A stretch of DNA of 64,000 nucleotides from QYOJ01 sp964616825. Lineage in GTDB: Bacteria; Bacteroidota; Bacteroidia; Bacteroidales; FEN-979. Below, piece after piece: positions 54,370 to 63,657 of the stretch (position 1 is the first letter of the stretch; each line of letters starts with the position of its first letter). Where the stretch lies: contig CAZTSX010000008.1 of NCBI GenBank assembly GCA_964616825.1, forward strand, positions 65,230 through 129,229. Direction: 5' to 3'. The notes below the pieces were generated by a model. The model ran no database searches. It saw nothing but the letters and a program-made list of their open reading frames with translations, and was not told the DNA's origin. A program made the position numbers and the translations under genes.

Positions 54370-55671
54370 ATGAAAAAAGTCCTCATCCTCGGCTCCGGCC
54401 TTGTTGCTCAACCCATTATCCGGTATCTCCTCAACAGGAATTATCACCTGACTGTTGCTTCTAACACACCCGATCGTGCTCAAGAGATGATTAACAGACA
54501 TCCCAACGGCGAGTCGATCAATTGGGATGCCTCGGATGAGAAAATGCTGGCAGAAATGATTGCCTGTAATGATATTACTGTAAGCCTGCTGCCTTTTGGA
54601 TTTCATATTGGCGTAGCTACCCTTTGTCTGAAATACAGGAAGAGCATGGTGACTACCTCCTATGTTAAACCGGAGATGAATGCGTTGGATGAAGCAGCCA
54701 GGGAGGCTGGCGTGATTTTATTAAACGAACTTGGCCTGGATCCCGGTATCGACCATATGTCAGCCATGCGGATCATTGATTACATTCATGAAAAGGAGGG
54801 TGCTGTGCTGGAGTTCTACTCATTTTGCGGAGCCCTGCCTGCACCGGAAGCGTCAGACAATCCCTTTGGGTATAAGTTTACATGGAGCCCGAAAGGGGTG
54901 TTGATGGCCGGCAACAGCGATGGAGTATACCTTCGGCATGGCAAAGCAGTAAATGTTCCTACAATTGATCTGTTCAAAAATCCATTTATCGTTGAATGTC
55001 CCCGTGCCGGAACCCTGGAGGTATACCCCAACAGGGACTCACTGATATACATCGATCTATATGGGATTCCGGAAGTGCAGACCATGTACAGGGGTACATT
55101 CCGTAACCAGGGATGGTGTGAGATCCTGGATGAGATGAAACAGCTGAATCTCTTCTCATACGATCCTATCGATATGACCGGCATGACGTATACAGATCTG
55201 ATGAAGTACCAGTCACGAGTCACGGATCACGAGTTCACCAATTCACTAGCTCACCAAGCACTAAAGTGGCTCGGCCTGCTTGATGATACACCAATCAACC
55301 GGGGGATGGCATCACCCTTCGATGTGGTATCTGACCTGATGATCCGTAAGATGAGCCTGAAAGATGATGAACGGGATATGATCGTACTGCAACATACATT
55401 TCTGGCCGGTTTTTCTGATGGCCGGAAGGAGGTGATCCGGTCAAGGATGATTGATTTCGGAATCCCTGGTGAAGAGACCTCTGTGGCACGAACTGTGGCC
55501 TTGCCGGCGGCGATTGGAGTGGAAATGATTCTGGATGGAAAGATAACCGCCACTGGGGTTCACATTCCTGTTATCCCGGAGATCTATACGCCCATCCTCG
55601 AGCAACTGAAAACGCTTGGAATTAAGATAGAAGAAGAATATAACCTGCCTCCTTCTGAAAATATTCATTAA
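54370..55671 (+). CDS. Saccharopine dehydrogenase (Lys9 type)
   Basis: The 433-residue protein has the Rossmann start VLILGSGLVAQPIIRYLLN, GVILLNELGLDPGIDHMSAM (typical of saccharopine reductases) and KFTWSPKGVLMAGNSDGVYL. It oxidises saccharopine to glutamate and aminoadipate semialdehyde, or acts on a related substrate. Residues about 281-297 (SRVTDHEFTNSLAHQ) are encoded by a repeat of AGTCACG/AATTCACT units at 55205-55258, again in frame. It is paired with the upstream reductase gene. Confidence 0.88.
   Translation: MKKVLILGSGLVAQPIIRYLLNRNYHLTVASNTPDRAQEMINRHPNGESINWDASDEKMLAEMIACNDITVSLLPFGFHIGVATLCLKYRKSMVTTSYVKPEMNALDEAAREAGVILLNELGLDPGIDHMSAMRIIDYIHEKEGAVLEFYSFCGALPAPEASDNPFGYKFTWSPKGVLMAGNSDGVYLRHGKAVNVPTIDLFKNPFIVECPRAGTLEVYPNRDSLIYIDLYGIPEVQTMYRGTFRNQGWCEILDEMKQLNLFSYDPIDMTGMTYTDLMKYQSRVTDHEFTNSLAHQALKWLGLLDDTPINRGMASPFDVVSDLMIRKMSLKDDERDMIVLQHTFLAGFSDGRKEVIRSRMIDFGIPGEETSVARTVALPAAIGVEMILDGKITATGVHIPVIPEIYTPILEQLKTLGIKIEEEYNLPPSENIH
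55205..55258. repeat. 7/8-bp repeat inside the Lys9-type gene
   Basis: AGTCACG, AGTCACG, GATCACG, then AGTTCACC, AATTCACT, AGCTCACC. The reading frame continues through it. Confidence 0.75.
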
Positions 55672-55736
55672 TCATTTCGTGAATCAGAAACAGATAGTGA
55701 AGCATTTAAGAAGGTTAGGTTTAATAAAACGATGAT

Positions 55737-56603
55737 ATGAACGTGTCAACAATTATCATTCTGGTTGTAGTCGGAATTCTTGTCTATGCGCTGTTTAGTA
55801 TGCGAAAAAAATCCTCAGATGAAGAGAGTCAGCAAAGTGGAGAGGACCAACAGAAACCGGATCATGATCCTCGTTCCTCCCGGAAGCGGAGAGGGTATGG
55901 GAAATGGATCGGAGGAGGTCTGGGTTGGGCGTTTGGCGGGCCGATAGGTGCTATTCTTGGATTTGCACTCGGATCAATGTTTGAAGGCATGGGCTCAGGC
56001 CAATTTGCTTACAGAGGTACTCCCCGTGGTGATTTCGCCATGAGTTTGCTGGTGCTTTCAGCAGCGGTCATGAAAGCCGACCAGAAAGTGATGAAATCTG
56101 AGTTAGAATATGTCAAGAGATTCTATTATCAGAATTTTGGCGAGGTAGAAGGCCAAAAACTAATTCAGATGCTGGGTGAGATCCTGAAACAGGATATTGA
56201 TGTAAGGGAGGTAAGCGCCCAGGTTGGACAATTTATGGATGACTCATCGAAGCTTCAATTAGTGCATTTCCTCTTTGGTATTGCAGCTGCCGATGGCTTA
56301 TACCATCCTGAAGAGGTGGCTGTGATTGAAATAATCTCTGGATATATGGGCGTGTCGAATGCCGATTACTATTCAATTCACGCCATGTTTGTGAAGAATC
56401 AGAACTGGGCTTACGATGTCCTGGAGATTACCAAAAACGTTACGGATAGCGAAGTGAAAAAAGCATACCGGGAGATGGCAAAAAAGCATCATCCGGATAA
56501 AGTAGCTCACCTCGGTGACAACATCAAAAAGGCTGCGACGGAAAAATTTCAGCAGATCAGCGCAGCCTATGAAGAGATCAAGAAGCAGAGGAGTTTAGCT
56601 TAA
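55737..56603 (+). CDS. DjlA-like co-chaperone with TerB and J domains
   Basis: The 288-residue protein has an N-terminal membrane anchor (IIILVVVGILVYALFSM), a Gly-rich segment (GGGLGWAFGGPIGAILGFALG), a TerB-like helical domain (about 100-215) and a C-terminal J domain with the HPD motif in AKKHHPDKVAHLG (about residue 252). It should stimulate the ATPase of DnaK at the inner membrane, as DjlA does. It shares a strand with both neighbours, but they are functionally unrelated. Confidence 0.9.
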   Translation: MNVSTIIILVVVGILVYALFSMRKKSSDEESQQSGEDQQKPDHDPRSSRKRRGYGKWIGGGLGWAFGGPIGAILGFALGSMFEGMGSGQFAYRGTPRGDFAMSLLVLSAAVMKADQKVMKSELEYVKRFYYQNFGEVEGQKLIQMLGEILKQDIDVREVSAQVGQFMDDSSKLQLVHFLFGIAAADGLYHPEEVAVIEIISGYMGVSNADYYSIHAMFVKNQNWAYDVLEITKNVTDSEVKKAYREMAKKHHPDKVAHLGDNIKKAATEKFQQISAAYEEIKKQRSLA

Positions 56604-56638
56604 TGAATGTGAATACGGGAGATGATTTTTACTAAAAA

Positions 56639-58801
56639 ATGAAAGTAACAGGAGGTTTTTCTTCCATCAAATATTCTTTGGGTGTAGCCAGGCAGGTTGG
56701 TCCCATCAAGTTGATGAGCACGCTCCTGTCAAAAAATAGCTGCAAGACATGCGCCGTTGGAATGGGCGGAGTGGATGGCGCTATGAGAAATGAAACAGGA
56801 GACTTCCCCGAAGTGTGTAAAAAAGGGATCCAGGCTCAACTGACTGATATCCAACCGGAGATTCCATCCGAGTTCTTCCACCAGACGAGCATTACCGGTA
56901 TGCGAGCTCTCACTCCCAGATCCATCGAAAGATTGGGCCGGTTGAATACCCCCCTCTATAAGAAACATAATGACACACATTATTCACCTGTTTCATGGGA
57001 TGAAGCTATTTCGGTAATCAGCGGGCGTTTGCGAATTACAGATCCCTCATCAACTTTCTTTTACAGTTCAGGACGTGCTTCAAACGAAGCTGCATTCCTC
57101 TTGCAACTCTTTGGCAGATTGCTTGGCATCAACAACATTACCAACTGCGCCATGTATTGTCACCAGGCTACCGGAGTCGCACTGAAGTCGACTGTCGGCA
57201 CCGGGACTGCCACAGTTGAGTTGACTGATTTGAAACAAGCCGACCTGATCTTCATTTTTGGCGCGAATCCGGCATCAAATCATCCGAGACTCCTCAAGGA
57301 ATTGATCAAGTGCCGCCGCCGGGGAGGAAAAGTAATAATCGTAAATCCCATCAGGGAACCAGGCCTCATTCGTTTCGCATTACCCAATGACCTTCGCTCC
57401 TTGATGGCAGGTGGATCTCAGATCGCTTCAGTATATATTCAACCCCATATTGGTGGGGATGTAGCATTCATCCTGGGAGTTTGCAAGGCTGTATTGGAGG
57501 CGGGAGGAGAAGAACAACAATTTATAAATGCTCATACGAACCATTTCGGTTCGTTCAGGAGTGAAGTCCAGACAGTTTCCTGGGATGAAATTACCATGAA
57601 ATCAGGCGTACCTGAAACGATGATAAGAGAGGTTGCGTCACTGTACCTGCACTCTTCAAAATCGATCTTCGGCTGGGCGATGGGTATTACCCAACAAACA
57701 CATGGAGTTGAAAATATTGAATCCATTGTCAATCTGGCACTACTTCGTGGCATGGTCGGGAAAGAAGGAGCCGGATTGATGCCTATCCGTGGCCATAGCA
57801 ATGTACAGGGGATTGGATCAGTTGGCATGACCCCTTCGCTTCAACCAACAATTGTCAGGAATATCGAAAAACTTTTCCATGTCATGTTACCTGCCACTGA
57901 AGGACTGGATACGATGTCGTGTATGAAAGCTGCTATGGAAGAGAGGATCACGTTTGCATTAATGATGGGAGGCAATCTTTATGCTTCCAATCCAGATAGC
58001 CGGTTTGCTGAGAAGGCATTGGACCAGATCCCATTCAAAACATATATTGCCACCACATTAAATCAGGGGCATGTGCATGGAGTAGGGCAGGAGGTGGTAA
58101 TCCTGCCTGCAGCGGCCAGGGATGAAGAGAAACAGAGTACGACACAGGAATCGATGTTCAACTTTGTCAGATTAAGCGATGGCGGGATCATCAGGCTGGC
58201 TCATGTTCGATCAGAGGTGGATATCATTTGTGATATTGCTGTTAACGTTCTTGAAAAGGAATCGATAAATTTTTCCAGGTTCAAAGATCATGATGAGATT
58301 CGGAAAACTATCTCAGAGGTCATTCCTGGTTTTGAGGAGATCAGACATATCAAACGAAACCGGGAATTTCATGTAGATGGAAGGGTATTCCATCAACCAG
58401 TGTTTCCAACCCCCGGTGGGAAAGCGAACTTTTCAAGTGTAAAAATACCGGAATTGAAAGGGGAAAGTGGTCAGTTTCGGATGATGACAATTCGCAGTGA
58501 AGGACAGTTTAACTCGATCGTCTACGACGAATTTGACTTGTTCAGGGAACAGTCAGAACGATGGATTGTACTGATGAATCCGGAAGATATGCAACGACTG
58601 GGAGTTGATAAGAATGAAAAAGTGACTCTCGAGAATGAAACAGGGAGAATGGAAGGGCTAAAAGCCCGTCCATTCAATATTACTGTGGGGAACGTTGCAA
58701 CCTATTACCCCGAAGGGAACTTGATTGTTCCTTCAACAACAGACTCACGCAGCAAAACACCTTTCTTTAAATCTATTGTGGTACGTGTGATCAAACATTA
58801 A
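56639..58801 (+). CDS. FdhF/YdeP-family molybdopterin oxidoreductase
   Basis: The 720-residue protein resembles YdeP rather than true formate dehydrogenase. CKTCAVGMGG (about residues 35-44) stands where an iron-sulfur or Cys motif would be. The molybdopterin domains follow: FFYSSGRASNEAAFLLQLF, CAMYCHQATG (possible metal ligand Cys/His), GANPASNHPRLLKEL, and the C-terminal dinucleotide-binding barrel (NPEDMQRLGVDKNEKVTLEN). It probably acts in the cytoplasm on an unknown substrate. No Mo-cofactor or partner genes adjoin it. Confidence 0.85.
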   Translation: MKVTGGFSSIKYSLGVARQVGPIKLMSTLLSKNSCKTCAVGMGGVDGAMRNETGDFPEVCKKGIQAQLTDIQPEIPSEFFHQTSITGMRALTPRSIERLGRLNTPLYKKHNDTHYSPVSWDEAISVISGRLRITDPSSTFFYSSGRASNEAAFLLQLFGRLLGINNITNCAMYCHQATGVALKSTVGTGTATVELTDLKQADLIFIFGANPASNHPRLLKELIKCRRRGGKVIIVNPIREPGLIRFALPNDLRSLMAGGSQIASVYIQPHIGGDVAFILGVCKAVLEAGGEEQQFINAHTNHFGSFRSEVQTVSWDEITMKSGVPETMIREVASLYLHSSKSIFGWAMGITQQTHGVENIESIVNLALLRGMVGKEGAGLMPIRGHSNVQGIGSVGMTPSLQPTIVRNIEKLFHVMLPATEGLDTMSCMKAAMEERITFALMMGGNLYASNPDSRFAEKALDQIPFKTYIATTLNQGHVHGVGQEVVILPAAARDEEKQSTTQESMFNFVRLSDGGIIRLAHVRSEVDIICDIAVNVLEKESINFSRFKDHDEIRKTISEVIPGFEEIRHIKRNREFHVDGRVFHQPVFPTPGGKANFSSVKIPELKGESGQFRMMTIRSEGQFNSIVYDEFDLFREQSERWIVLMNPEDMQRLGVDKNEKVTLENETGRMEGLKARPFNITVGNVATYYPEGNLIVPSTTDSRSKTPFFKSIVVRVIKH

Positions 58802-58807
58802 CCAGGA

Positions 58808-59680
58808 TTAATTGGATTTCACAACCCGTTTGGTTACACTAGTTTCCCCGTCTTTCATCCTCACAAAATAGACTCCTTCAGCAAAACTACTGATATCCAG
58901 ACGGTAGCTGGTGTTTCCCGATAACATCTCCGACTGCAATGTTTTGCCGGTGAAATCAAGAATATGCAGTTCCATGGTGATGTTGGATATTTTTCCGGGA
59001 ACCAGGTTGAAAACACCTGATGTCGGGTTCGGGTAGATCCGGAAAGAGATTTCTTCTTTGGAATCCACTCCTACACTGGATCCATCTTGTGTAACTGAAA
59101 CCAGATCATTCATTGTTCCTTCACCGGCTATGGTAATCCACGCTGTACGTTGAGTAACCGACAGATTCTCAGTAAAGGTTGCCGTGATGATTCCGTTACC
59201 GGATCCTGATGGAGTTACAGTACACCAGGATCGATCGCTGATTGCGGTCCAATTCGTGTTGGATGCAACGTCAAATGTTGTGGTTCCATGAGAGAACGTT
59301 ACGTTCTGGTTGTCAGGGGTTACAATCAAAAACAAGGGTACACTAACTGCGGTAAACGAACCCATCTGAATAGATGAATGGGGAGTGCATTTGTAACTAT
59401 AGGTTCCAGGCATGGTTACCGTATATTCAAACACCTGATTCCCAGTATTCATCGGAGCATCCCAGCTGGCTGCACCTGATGGAATCGTCGTAGATGTGGT
59501 TGTGTGATTTCCTTCTACCCATTGCCATTTGATCGTATCGCCCACCTGCACATCAGTGATTACTGAAGGATTAAAATAAAAGTTGCCAACAAGTATAGTA
59601 TGAACGGTTGCTGAAGCGTTGCTGGCAACCATTGAAACCGCCAGCAGCAGGGCGGAGATAAACGTTGTATATGTTTTCAT
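58808..59680 (-). CDS. Exported cupredoxin with BACON-like domain and T9SS tail
   Basis: The 290-residue protein has a signal peptide and a type I copper domain (about 28-112). Its ligands are visible: His in EGNHTTT, Cys and His in YSYKCTPHSS, and Met in IQMGSF. A BACON-type domain follows (about 115-205; SNTNWTAISDRSWCTVTPSGSG in part), then a T9SS sorting domain (FRIYPNPTSGVFNL, FAEGVYFVRMKDGET). It may carry electrons on the cell surface, or bind copper. The layout with a blue-copper domain and a T9SS tail is unusual but readable. Confidence 0.85.
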   Translation of the reverse strand: MKTYTTFISALLLAVSMVASNASATVHTILVGNFYFNPSVITDVQVGDTIKWQWVEGNHTTTSTTIPSGAASWDAPMNTGNQVFEYTVTMPGTYSYKCTPHSSIQMGSFTAVSVPLFLIVTPDNQNVTFSHGTTTFDVASNTNWTAISDRSWCTVTPSGSGNGIITATFTENLSVTQRTAWITIAGEGTMNDLVSVTQDGSSVGVDSKEEISFRIYPNPTSGVFNLVPGKISNITMELHILDFTGKTLQSEMLSGNTSYRLDISSFAEGVYFVRMKDGETSVTKRVVKSN

Positions 59681-59810
59681 GGTTGTAATTTTAAAATTAA
59701 TTTAGACTAATTATAAACAAAGATAAATAACAATTCCGGGTTTGCAAGAAAAAAATGAAAAAAGTTATAAATTCGTTTGCTATCCAACTCTCTAAATCGG
59801 ACTGAGACAT

Positions 59811-60351
59811 ATGGAAACTCCTCTTTTTACTCCAGCAAAACCGGGCCCTTTACTCCTCAGGAACCGCTCTATCCGGGCTGCTGCTTTTGAAGGAATGTCG
59901 CCCGGGCACATGGTTTCCAATGACCTGATCGATAATCACCGGGCGGTCTCTGCCGGTGGAGTCGCAAATACAACAGTTGCCTATGCACCTGTATCCCAAA
60001 GTGGATTATCCTTTGATCACCAAGAACAGGGAGGAGATCAAGTCAGTTTCTCTCTCTACACGAATAAAAGAAAAGACGAATATAGTGGTTCCTTTGAGAA
60101 CCGGATTCGTTTCATGCGGGAGGTAGTGCGTGAGGTAATGACTGAAGCCGGAGCCTTTTTCGGAAGGCTATTTTCTTGAAGATGCCTTGAAGGTTCGGGA
60201 TGCTGTGAGCCTTCCGTTAATCTATGTTGGTGGACTTGTTTCACTCGAAAAGATCAATGTACTCTCAACGGCTACCAGGATTGCGTTCTTCACTGATGAG
60301 ACCTGTACCTCTCCGAATCTCAATATGCGATTTTCGAATTGCCGGAATTAA
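59811..60351 (+). pseudogene. Old Yellow Enzyme-type NADH:flavin oxidoreductase, decayed
   Basis: Pieces of one OYE gene remain in order: the N-terminus (METPLFTPAKPGPLLLRNR; FEGMSPGHMVSNDLI), then YTNKRKDEYSGSFENRIRFM from the middle of the barrel, then a +1 shift near 60160-60180 and EGYFLEDALKVRDAVSLPLI from the late part. About a hundred residues between the first two pieces and most of the rest are missing. The FMN- and substrate-binding core is lost, so no function can remain. The last codons run into a TTTTCGAATTG repeat-like sequence. Confidence 0.8.
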
Positions 60352-61235
60352 ATTGCTTTCTTTGGCAGGGTGAAGTAGAATATACTCCCTTTTCCAGGTT
60401 TGCTTTCAGCCCAGGTCTTACCTCCATTTTTCTCAACAAACTCCCGGCAGAGTTTAAGTCCCAGTCCACTCCCTTTCTCCAGGCCTGTACCTGATTTGGC
60501 TCGGGTGGTTCCGTCACTGAAGATGATGTTTAGATCATTGGGATTCATCCCGATCCCATTATCTTTTACCTCTACCAGCAACAAATTCTCAGGATCCCTC
60601 TTGTAGTCTTTAACAGTGATGGCTATGTTTCCTCCTTCCCGGGTGAATTTAATTGCATTGTTGATCAGGTTCCGGATCACAACGCTGATCATATTGGAAT
60701 CAAAGAAGGCTTTTTCAGTCGCTGAAAAATTGCTTTTTAATTTAATGTTCTTAGCTGTGGCGCTTGCTGTCATCAGTTTGATTGACTCTGCTATGATCTT
60801 CTTCACATCTTTCATAGCTGGCTCATACGAAATATCACCCCGCTGGTTTCGTGCCCAGAAAAGAAGATTCTCCACAAGGGTATAGGAGGACTCAATGCTA
60901 TCGCGGATACTCTCCAATGATTCCTGCAGTTTATGGTGGTCCAGGTCCTCGTAATGCTCCATGATGAAATCGAGGATCTCTTTGAGCGTTCCCATTGGGG
61001 CACGCAGGTCGTGACTGATGATAGAGAGTAGTTTGTCCTTTGTGGTATTCAACAAAAGCAACTCATCATTCTTTTCAGCCAGCGACTGGTTCTTCTGTCC
61101 TAATTCATCTTTTATTAGTTTTAAGTGAAGATGAGTTCTAACTCTGGCCAGCAATTCTGCAGGTTTAAAGGGTTTCGACACTTTTAAAGATTTTGATTTC
61201 AAATCGAAAAATATTTCAAAGAACTTCAATCCCAT
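60348..61235 (-). CDS. Sensor histidine kinase, N-terminally truncated (receiver tail, HisKA, HATPase)
   Basis: The 295-residue frame starts with residual receiver-domain sequence (KVSKPFKPAELLARVRTHL), the last helix of a REC domain. The rest of REC, with its Asp, is gone. A coiled linker follows, then HisKA with the phospho-His in LLSIISHDLRAPMGTLKEIL, and HATPase_c (NLINNAIKF; VKDNGIGMNPNDL; GSGLGLKLCREF). Its 3' end overlaps the last four bases of the decayed OYE gene on the other strand, so both lost sequence in the same area. It may be dead or still expressed. Confidence 0.78.
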   Translation of the reverse strand: MGLKFFEIFFDLKSKSLKVSKPFKPAELLARVRTHLHLKLIKDELGQKNQSLAEKNDELLLLNTTKDKLLSIISHDLRAPMGTLKEILDFIMEHYEDLDHHKLQESLESIRDSIESSYTLVENLLFWARNQRGDISYEPAMKDVKKIIAESIKLMTASATAKNIKLKSNFSATEKAFFDSNMISVVIRNLINNAIKFTREGGNIAITVKDYKRDPENLLLVEVKDNGIGMNPNDLNIIFSDGTTRAKSGTGLEKGSGLGLKLCREFVEKNGGKTWAESKPGKGSIFYFTLPKKAI

Positions 61236-61407
61236 ATATATTCAGCCTTCCCAGACTTTTATATCTTTGTTAACCGGACAGTAGTGATACTAATTATTGA
61301 ATCATTTTTCTGCGGGTTCAAGCTTAAAGCACAAAATTCAAGTAGAAGAGAGACTGATATTACTAGTCCCGGCATTCCTTCATTTCTGCATAGATGCATT
61401 GTTGAGT
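61236..61407. other. Intergenic, truncated kinase to porin
   Basis: About 170 bases. I see no gene and no trace of the missing receiver domain; the boundary with 61235 is where the kinase lost its start. Confidence 0.5.
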
Positions 61408-63336
61408 TTAGTCATGAAACCGCCAGCTCAAGCCGAATTTGAATGCGGCATCTGGCATTGGATAATTTGGCACCATATAGTAGTTGCGTCCCATGAAGGA
61501 AGCATTAAAGTGGGAGTATGTGACATAGATTCGGGCACGCTGGATCTTCACATTTAAAAAGACATCCATGTAAACGTAGTTGCCTATTTCACGCTTATCC
61601 TGCAGGAAGAACATTCGGGTTGCTGGCATATAGCTTTCAGCACCATAGGATGTGTTGTAAAAGAAGTTCAGACCGGGCTGAATCACTGCAGTTCCTTTGA
61701 AAAGTGGTTGCGTGAAGTAGATTGTCAGGTTTCCCATAAAGGCAGGGACACGGATTACGTTGGATCCCTGAACAGTCTGGTAGGCAAATTGTCCTTTGAA
61801 TTTGAATCGCCAGAGGTCGATGTCGGTGTTCAGCCAGGCACAGATATATCCGATTCCATCAGTTTCCTGAGCTGGCATGGCCAGTGAATCGAGATAAACA
61901 AAGTTAGTAAGCCGGCTCATACTCCCTCCAAGAGTCAGAAATTTGTAGCGATATATGGCAGATGCGGAAATGAGTCCCTGTCGGTACCAGGTCGTATCCC
62001 AGACGAAGTTATTGCCCAGGTAATGTTCATAAAACCAGCCCGGTTTCTGGTATTTGTAATGACCAAGAAGGCTGATCGTTCCTGCATTCTTTCCCTCTCT
62101 GCCTAATACCTGACTGATTCGAACCATCCCACTTAAATCGCCTTCATTGTAATCACCAAGTACATAGTCAACGTATGCTTCTACGCTAAGGGTCTTAAAC
62201 GGACGAAATGAGGCCCATCCGGAAGGGATAACCTGGTTAAAGTATCGTTTCAGGGAGTGGTTGGTTACCTCGATATACTGGTATTTGATCTTTCCTTCAA
62301 GTTGCAGGATTCGGTATCTCTTTTTTGGATTGTGGCTGGGATTGGTCCAGCTGATTTCGTTGATGATCTTCTGAACAGTGATGGAATCACGTGTGTCCAG
62401 GGTATCGATGAGGTGGTTATTCCGAAAAAAACCAGTGTCGATATCGCTATCCAGAAAGTTGAATGTCTTGCGATTGTACTGAAATGAATACATAATCCGC
62501 CCAAAGTCTAAACGCTTTCCTTGTTTGATCAATGAATCGGGGCGTTGTGGATCTTGATGGGTCAGGTCGAAAAAATGTTTCATATAAAACCCAGACTCTT
62601 TCACCCTGTTCTGTGCAGCTTGCAGATTTACCGGGATGACCTGCCTGTTTTTTTCGATATTTTCTTCAAAGAGACTGTCTTTTTTAATACCACCATTCTC
62701 TTCATTCTTGATCCGGTTGATAAGGAAGTTGGCTATCACACCATACCGCTTTGTTTTAGAGAAGAACTGGGCTGTAAGGACGAAATTGATCCTGTTTGTT
62801 TTCTGTCTCAGGTAGGCTCCCGGAGCGTTTGAAACGTGAAAATCGAATCCCAGGTTCAGGCTTTTCCAGAGATTACGGCTGAACCTTGCAATGAAATTAA
62901 GCTCTTTGTGAGCTCCCTGAACATACTCCAGCTCTGTATAGGTTTTTACCAAACGGTAATATTTGACACTATCATTCTGGTAAAGATAGTTGTCGAATGT
63001 ATGAATCCCATAGTCAAACCCACTGCGTTGCCAGAAGGGATAGGGCATCAGGTTGTTGTAGGCGGATCCTATATTACCCAGTGTTGCGTAAAAGGCGTCG
63101 TATTTTGTTAACAGGTCGTAGTTCTGGAATCCATAAATCGATGTATCGAGGGTATGGAGTTTCATACCACCTGTCCGGCCGACGTCATTGTAAAAGAAAG
63201 AGATTTTGGCTGAGTCCAGAGGAACGGGGTCAGGATCAGGAGCATGAACAGGAACAGAGTCAGGTTGTGCATTCTGTGCAAAGGGTGACAAGTAGCAAAA
63301 GAGAAAAATGAAAAAAGGAGTGAGACGTTTGCACAT
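61408..63336 (-). CDS. Putative porin (Bacteroidetes Porin_10-like)
   Basis: The ATG at 63336 gives 642 residues with a signal peptide (LTPFFIFLFCYLSPFAQNAQ), a Pro/Asp-rich linker, and a long outer-membrane barrel of alternating aromatic strands (GFDFHVSNAPGAYLRQK; FYMKHFFDLTHQDPQRPD; FRFKGQFAYQTVQGS in part), ending in FKFGLSWRFHD with a terminal aromatic-x-Asp. It resembles the putative porin family of Bacteroidetes. The pore substrate is unknown. A start at 63447 would read through the rRNA terminator and is rejected. Confidence 0.85.
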   Translation of the reverse strand: MCKRLTPFFIFLFCYLSPFAQNAQPDSVPVHAPDPDPVPLDSAKISFFYNDVGRTGGMKLHTLDTSIYGFQNYDLLTKYDAFYATLGNIGSAYNNLMPYPFWQRSGFDYGIHTFDNYLYQNDSVKYYRLVKTYTELEYVQGAHKELNFIARFSRNLWKSLNLGFDFHVSNAPGAYLRQKTNRINFVLTAQFFSKTKRYGVIANFLINRIKNEENGGIKKDSLFEENIEKNRQVIPVNLQAAQNRVKESGFYMKHFFDLTHQDPQRPDSLIKQGKRLDFGRIMYSFQYNRKTFNFLDSDIDTGFFRNNHLIDTLDTRDSITVQKIINEISWTNPSHNPKKRYRILQLEGKIKYQYIEVTNHSLKRYFNQVIPSGWASFRPFKTLSVEAYVDYVLGDYNEGDLSGMVRISQVLGREGKNAGTISLLGHYKYQKPGWFYEHYLGNNFVWDTTWYRQGLISASAIYRYKFLTLGGSMSRLTNFVYLDSLAMPAQETDGIGYICAWLNTDIDLWRFKFKGQFAYQTVQGSNVIRVPAFMGNLTIYFTQPLFKGTAVIQPGLNFFYNTSYGAESYMPATRMFFLQDKREIGNYVYMDVFLNVKIQRARIYVTYSHFNASFMGRNYYMVPNYPMPDAAFKFGLSWRFHD

Positions 63337-63400
63337 ATGAGACTCAAATTGCCTATAAAAGTACGAATTACCCACGAAAATATTGTTTTCTCTTTTCAGG

Positions 63401-63432
63401 AAAAAAAAACCCCGGACAAAAGTCCGGGGTTT
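63401..63432 (-). terminator. rRNA operon terminator
   Basis: An 11-bp stem AAACCCCGGAC (63407-63417) with its complement at 63422-63432, a four-base loop, and on the minus strand a T run at 63409-63401. It follows the 5S gene. Confidence 0.92.
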
Positions 63433-63440
63433 AGAAAAAA

Positions 63441-63549
63441 TCGGCAACTACATACTCTTCCGCTTGGTATAGCAGTACCATCTGCGTGAGTGGGCTTAAC
63501 GACTCTGTTCGGAATGGGAAGAGGTGAACACCACTGCTATAGTCACCGT
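63441..63549 (-). rRNA. rrf: 5S ribosomal RNA
   Basis: On the minus strand the sequence begins GGTGACTATAGCAGTGGTG, contains CCCATTCCGAACAGAG, the conserved loop B-C region of 5S rRNA, and ends GTATGTAGTTGCC. Length is about 107-109 bases, and it sits between 23S and the terminator, as usual. The exact ends may be off by a few bases. Confidence 0.92.
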
Positions 63550-63657
63550 AAAACCGTTATGACAATATATGAAAGAAAACACAACCAAAATCTTCAAATC
63601 AACACAGTAGAAACGTGATTAATTGCGTCTCCGAAGAGACGCAAAACGTTTCACAAG

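Noticed and set aside
56639..58801. Selenocysteine-type formate dehydrogenase
   Set aside because: There is no in-frame TGA and the N-terminal ferredoxin-like cluster motif of true FdhF is absent; YdeP-like is the better call.
63337..63447. N-terminal extension of the porin
   Set aside because: It would cover the rRNA terminator and hides the signal peptide that begins at 63336.
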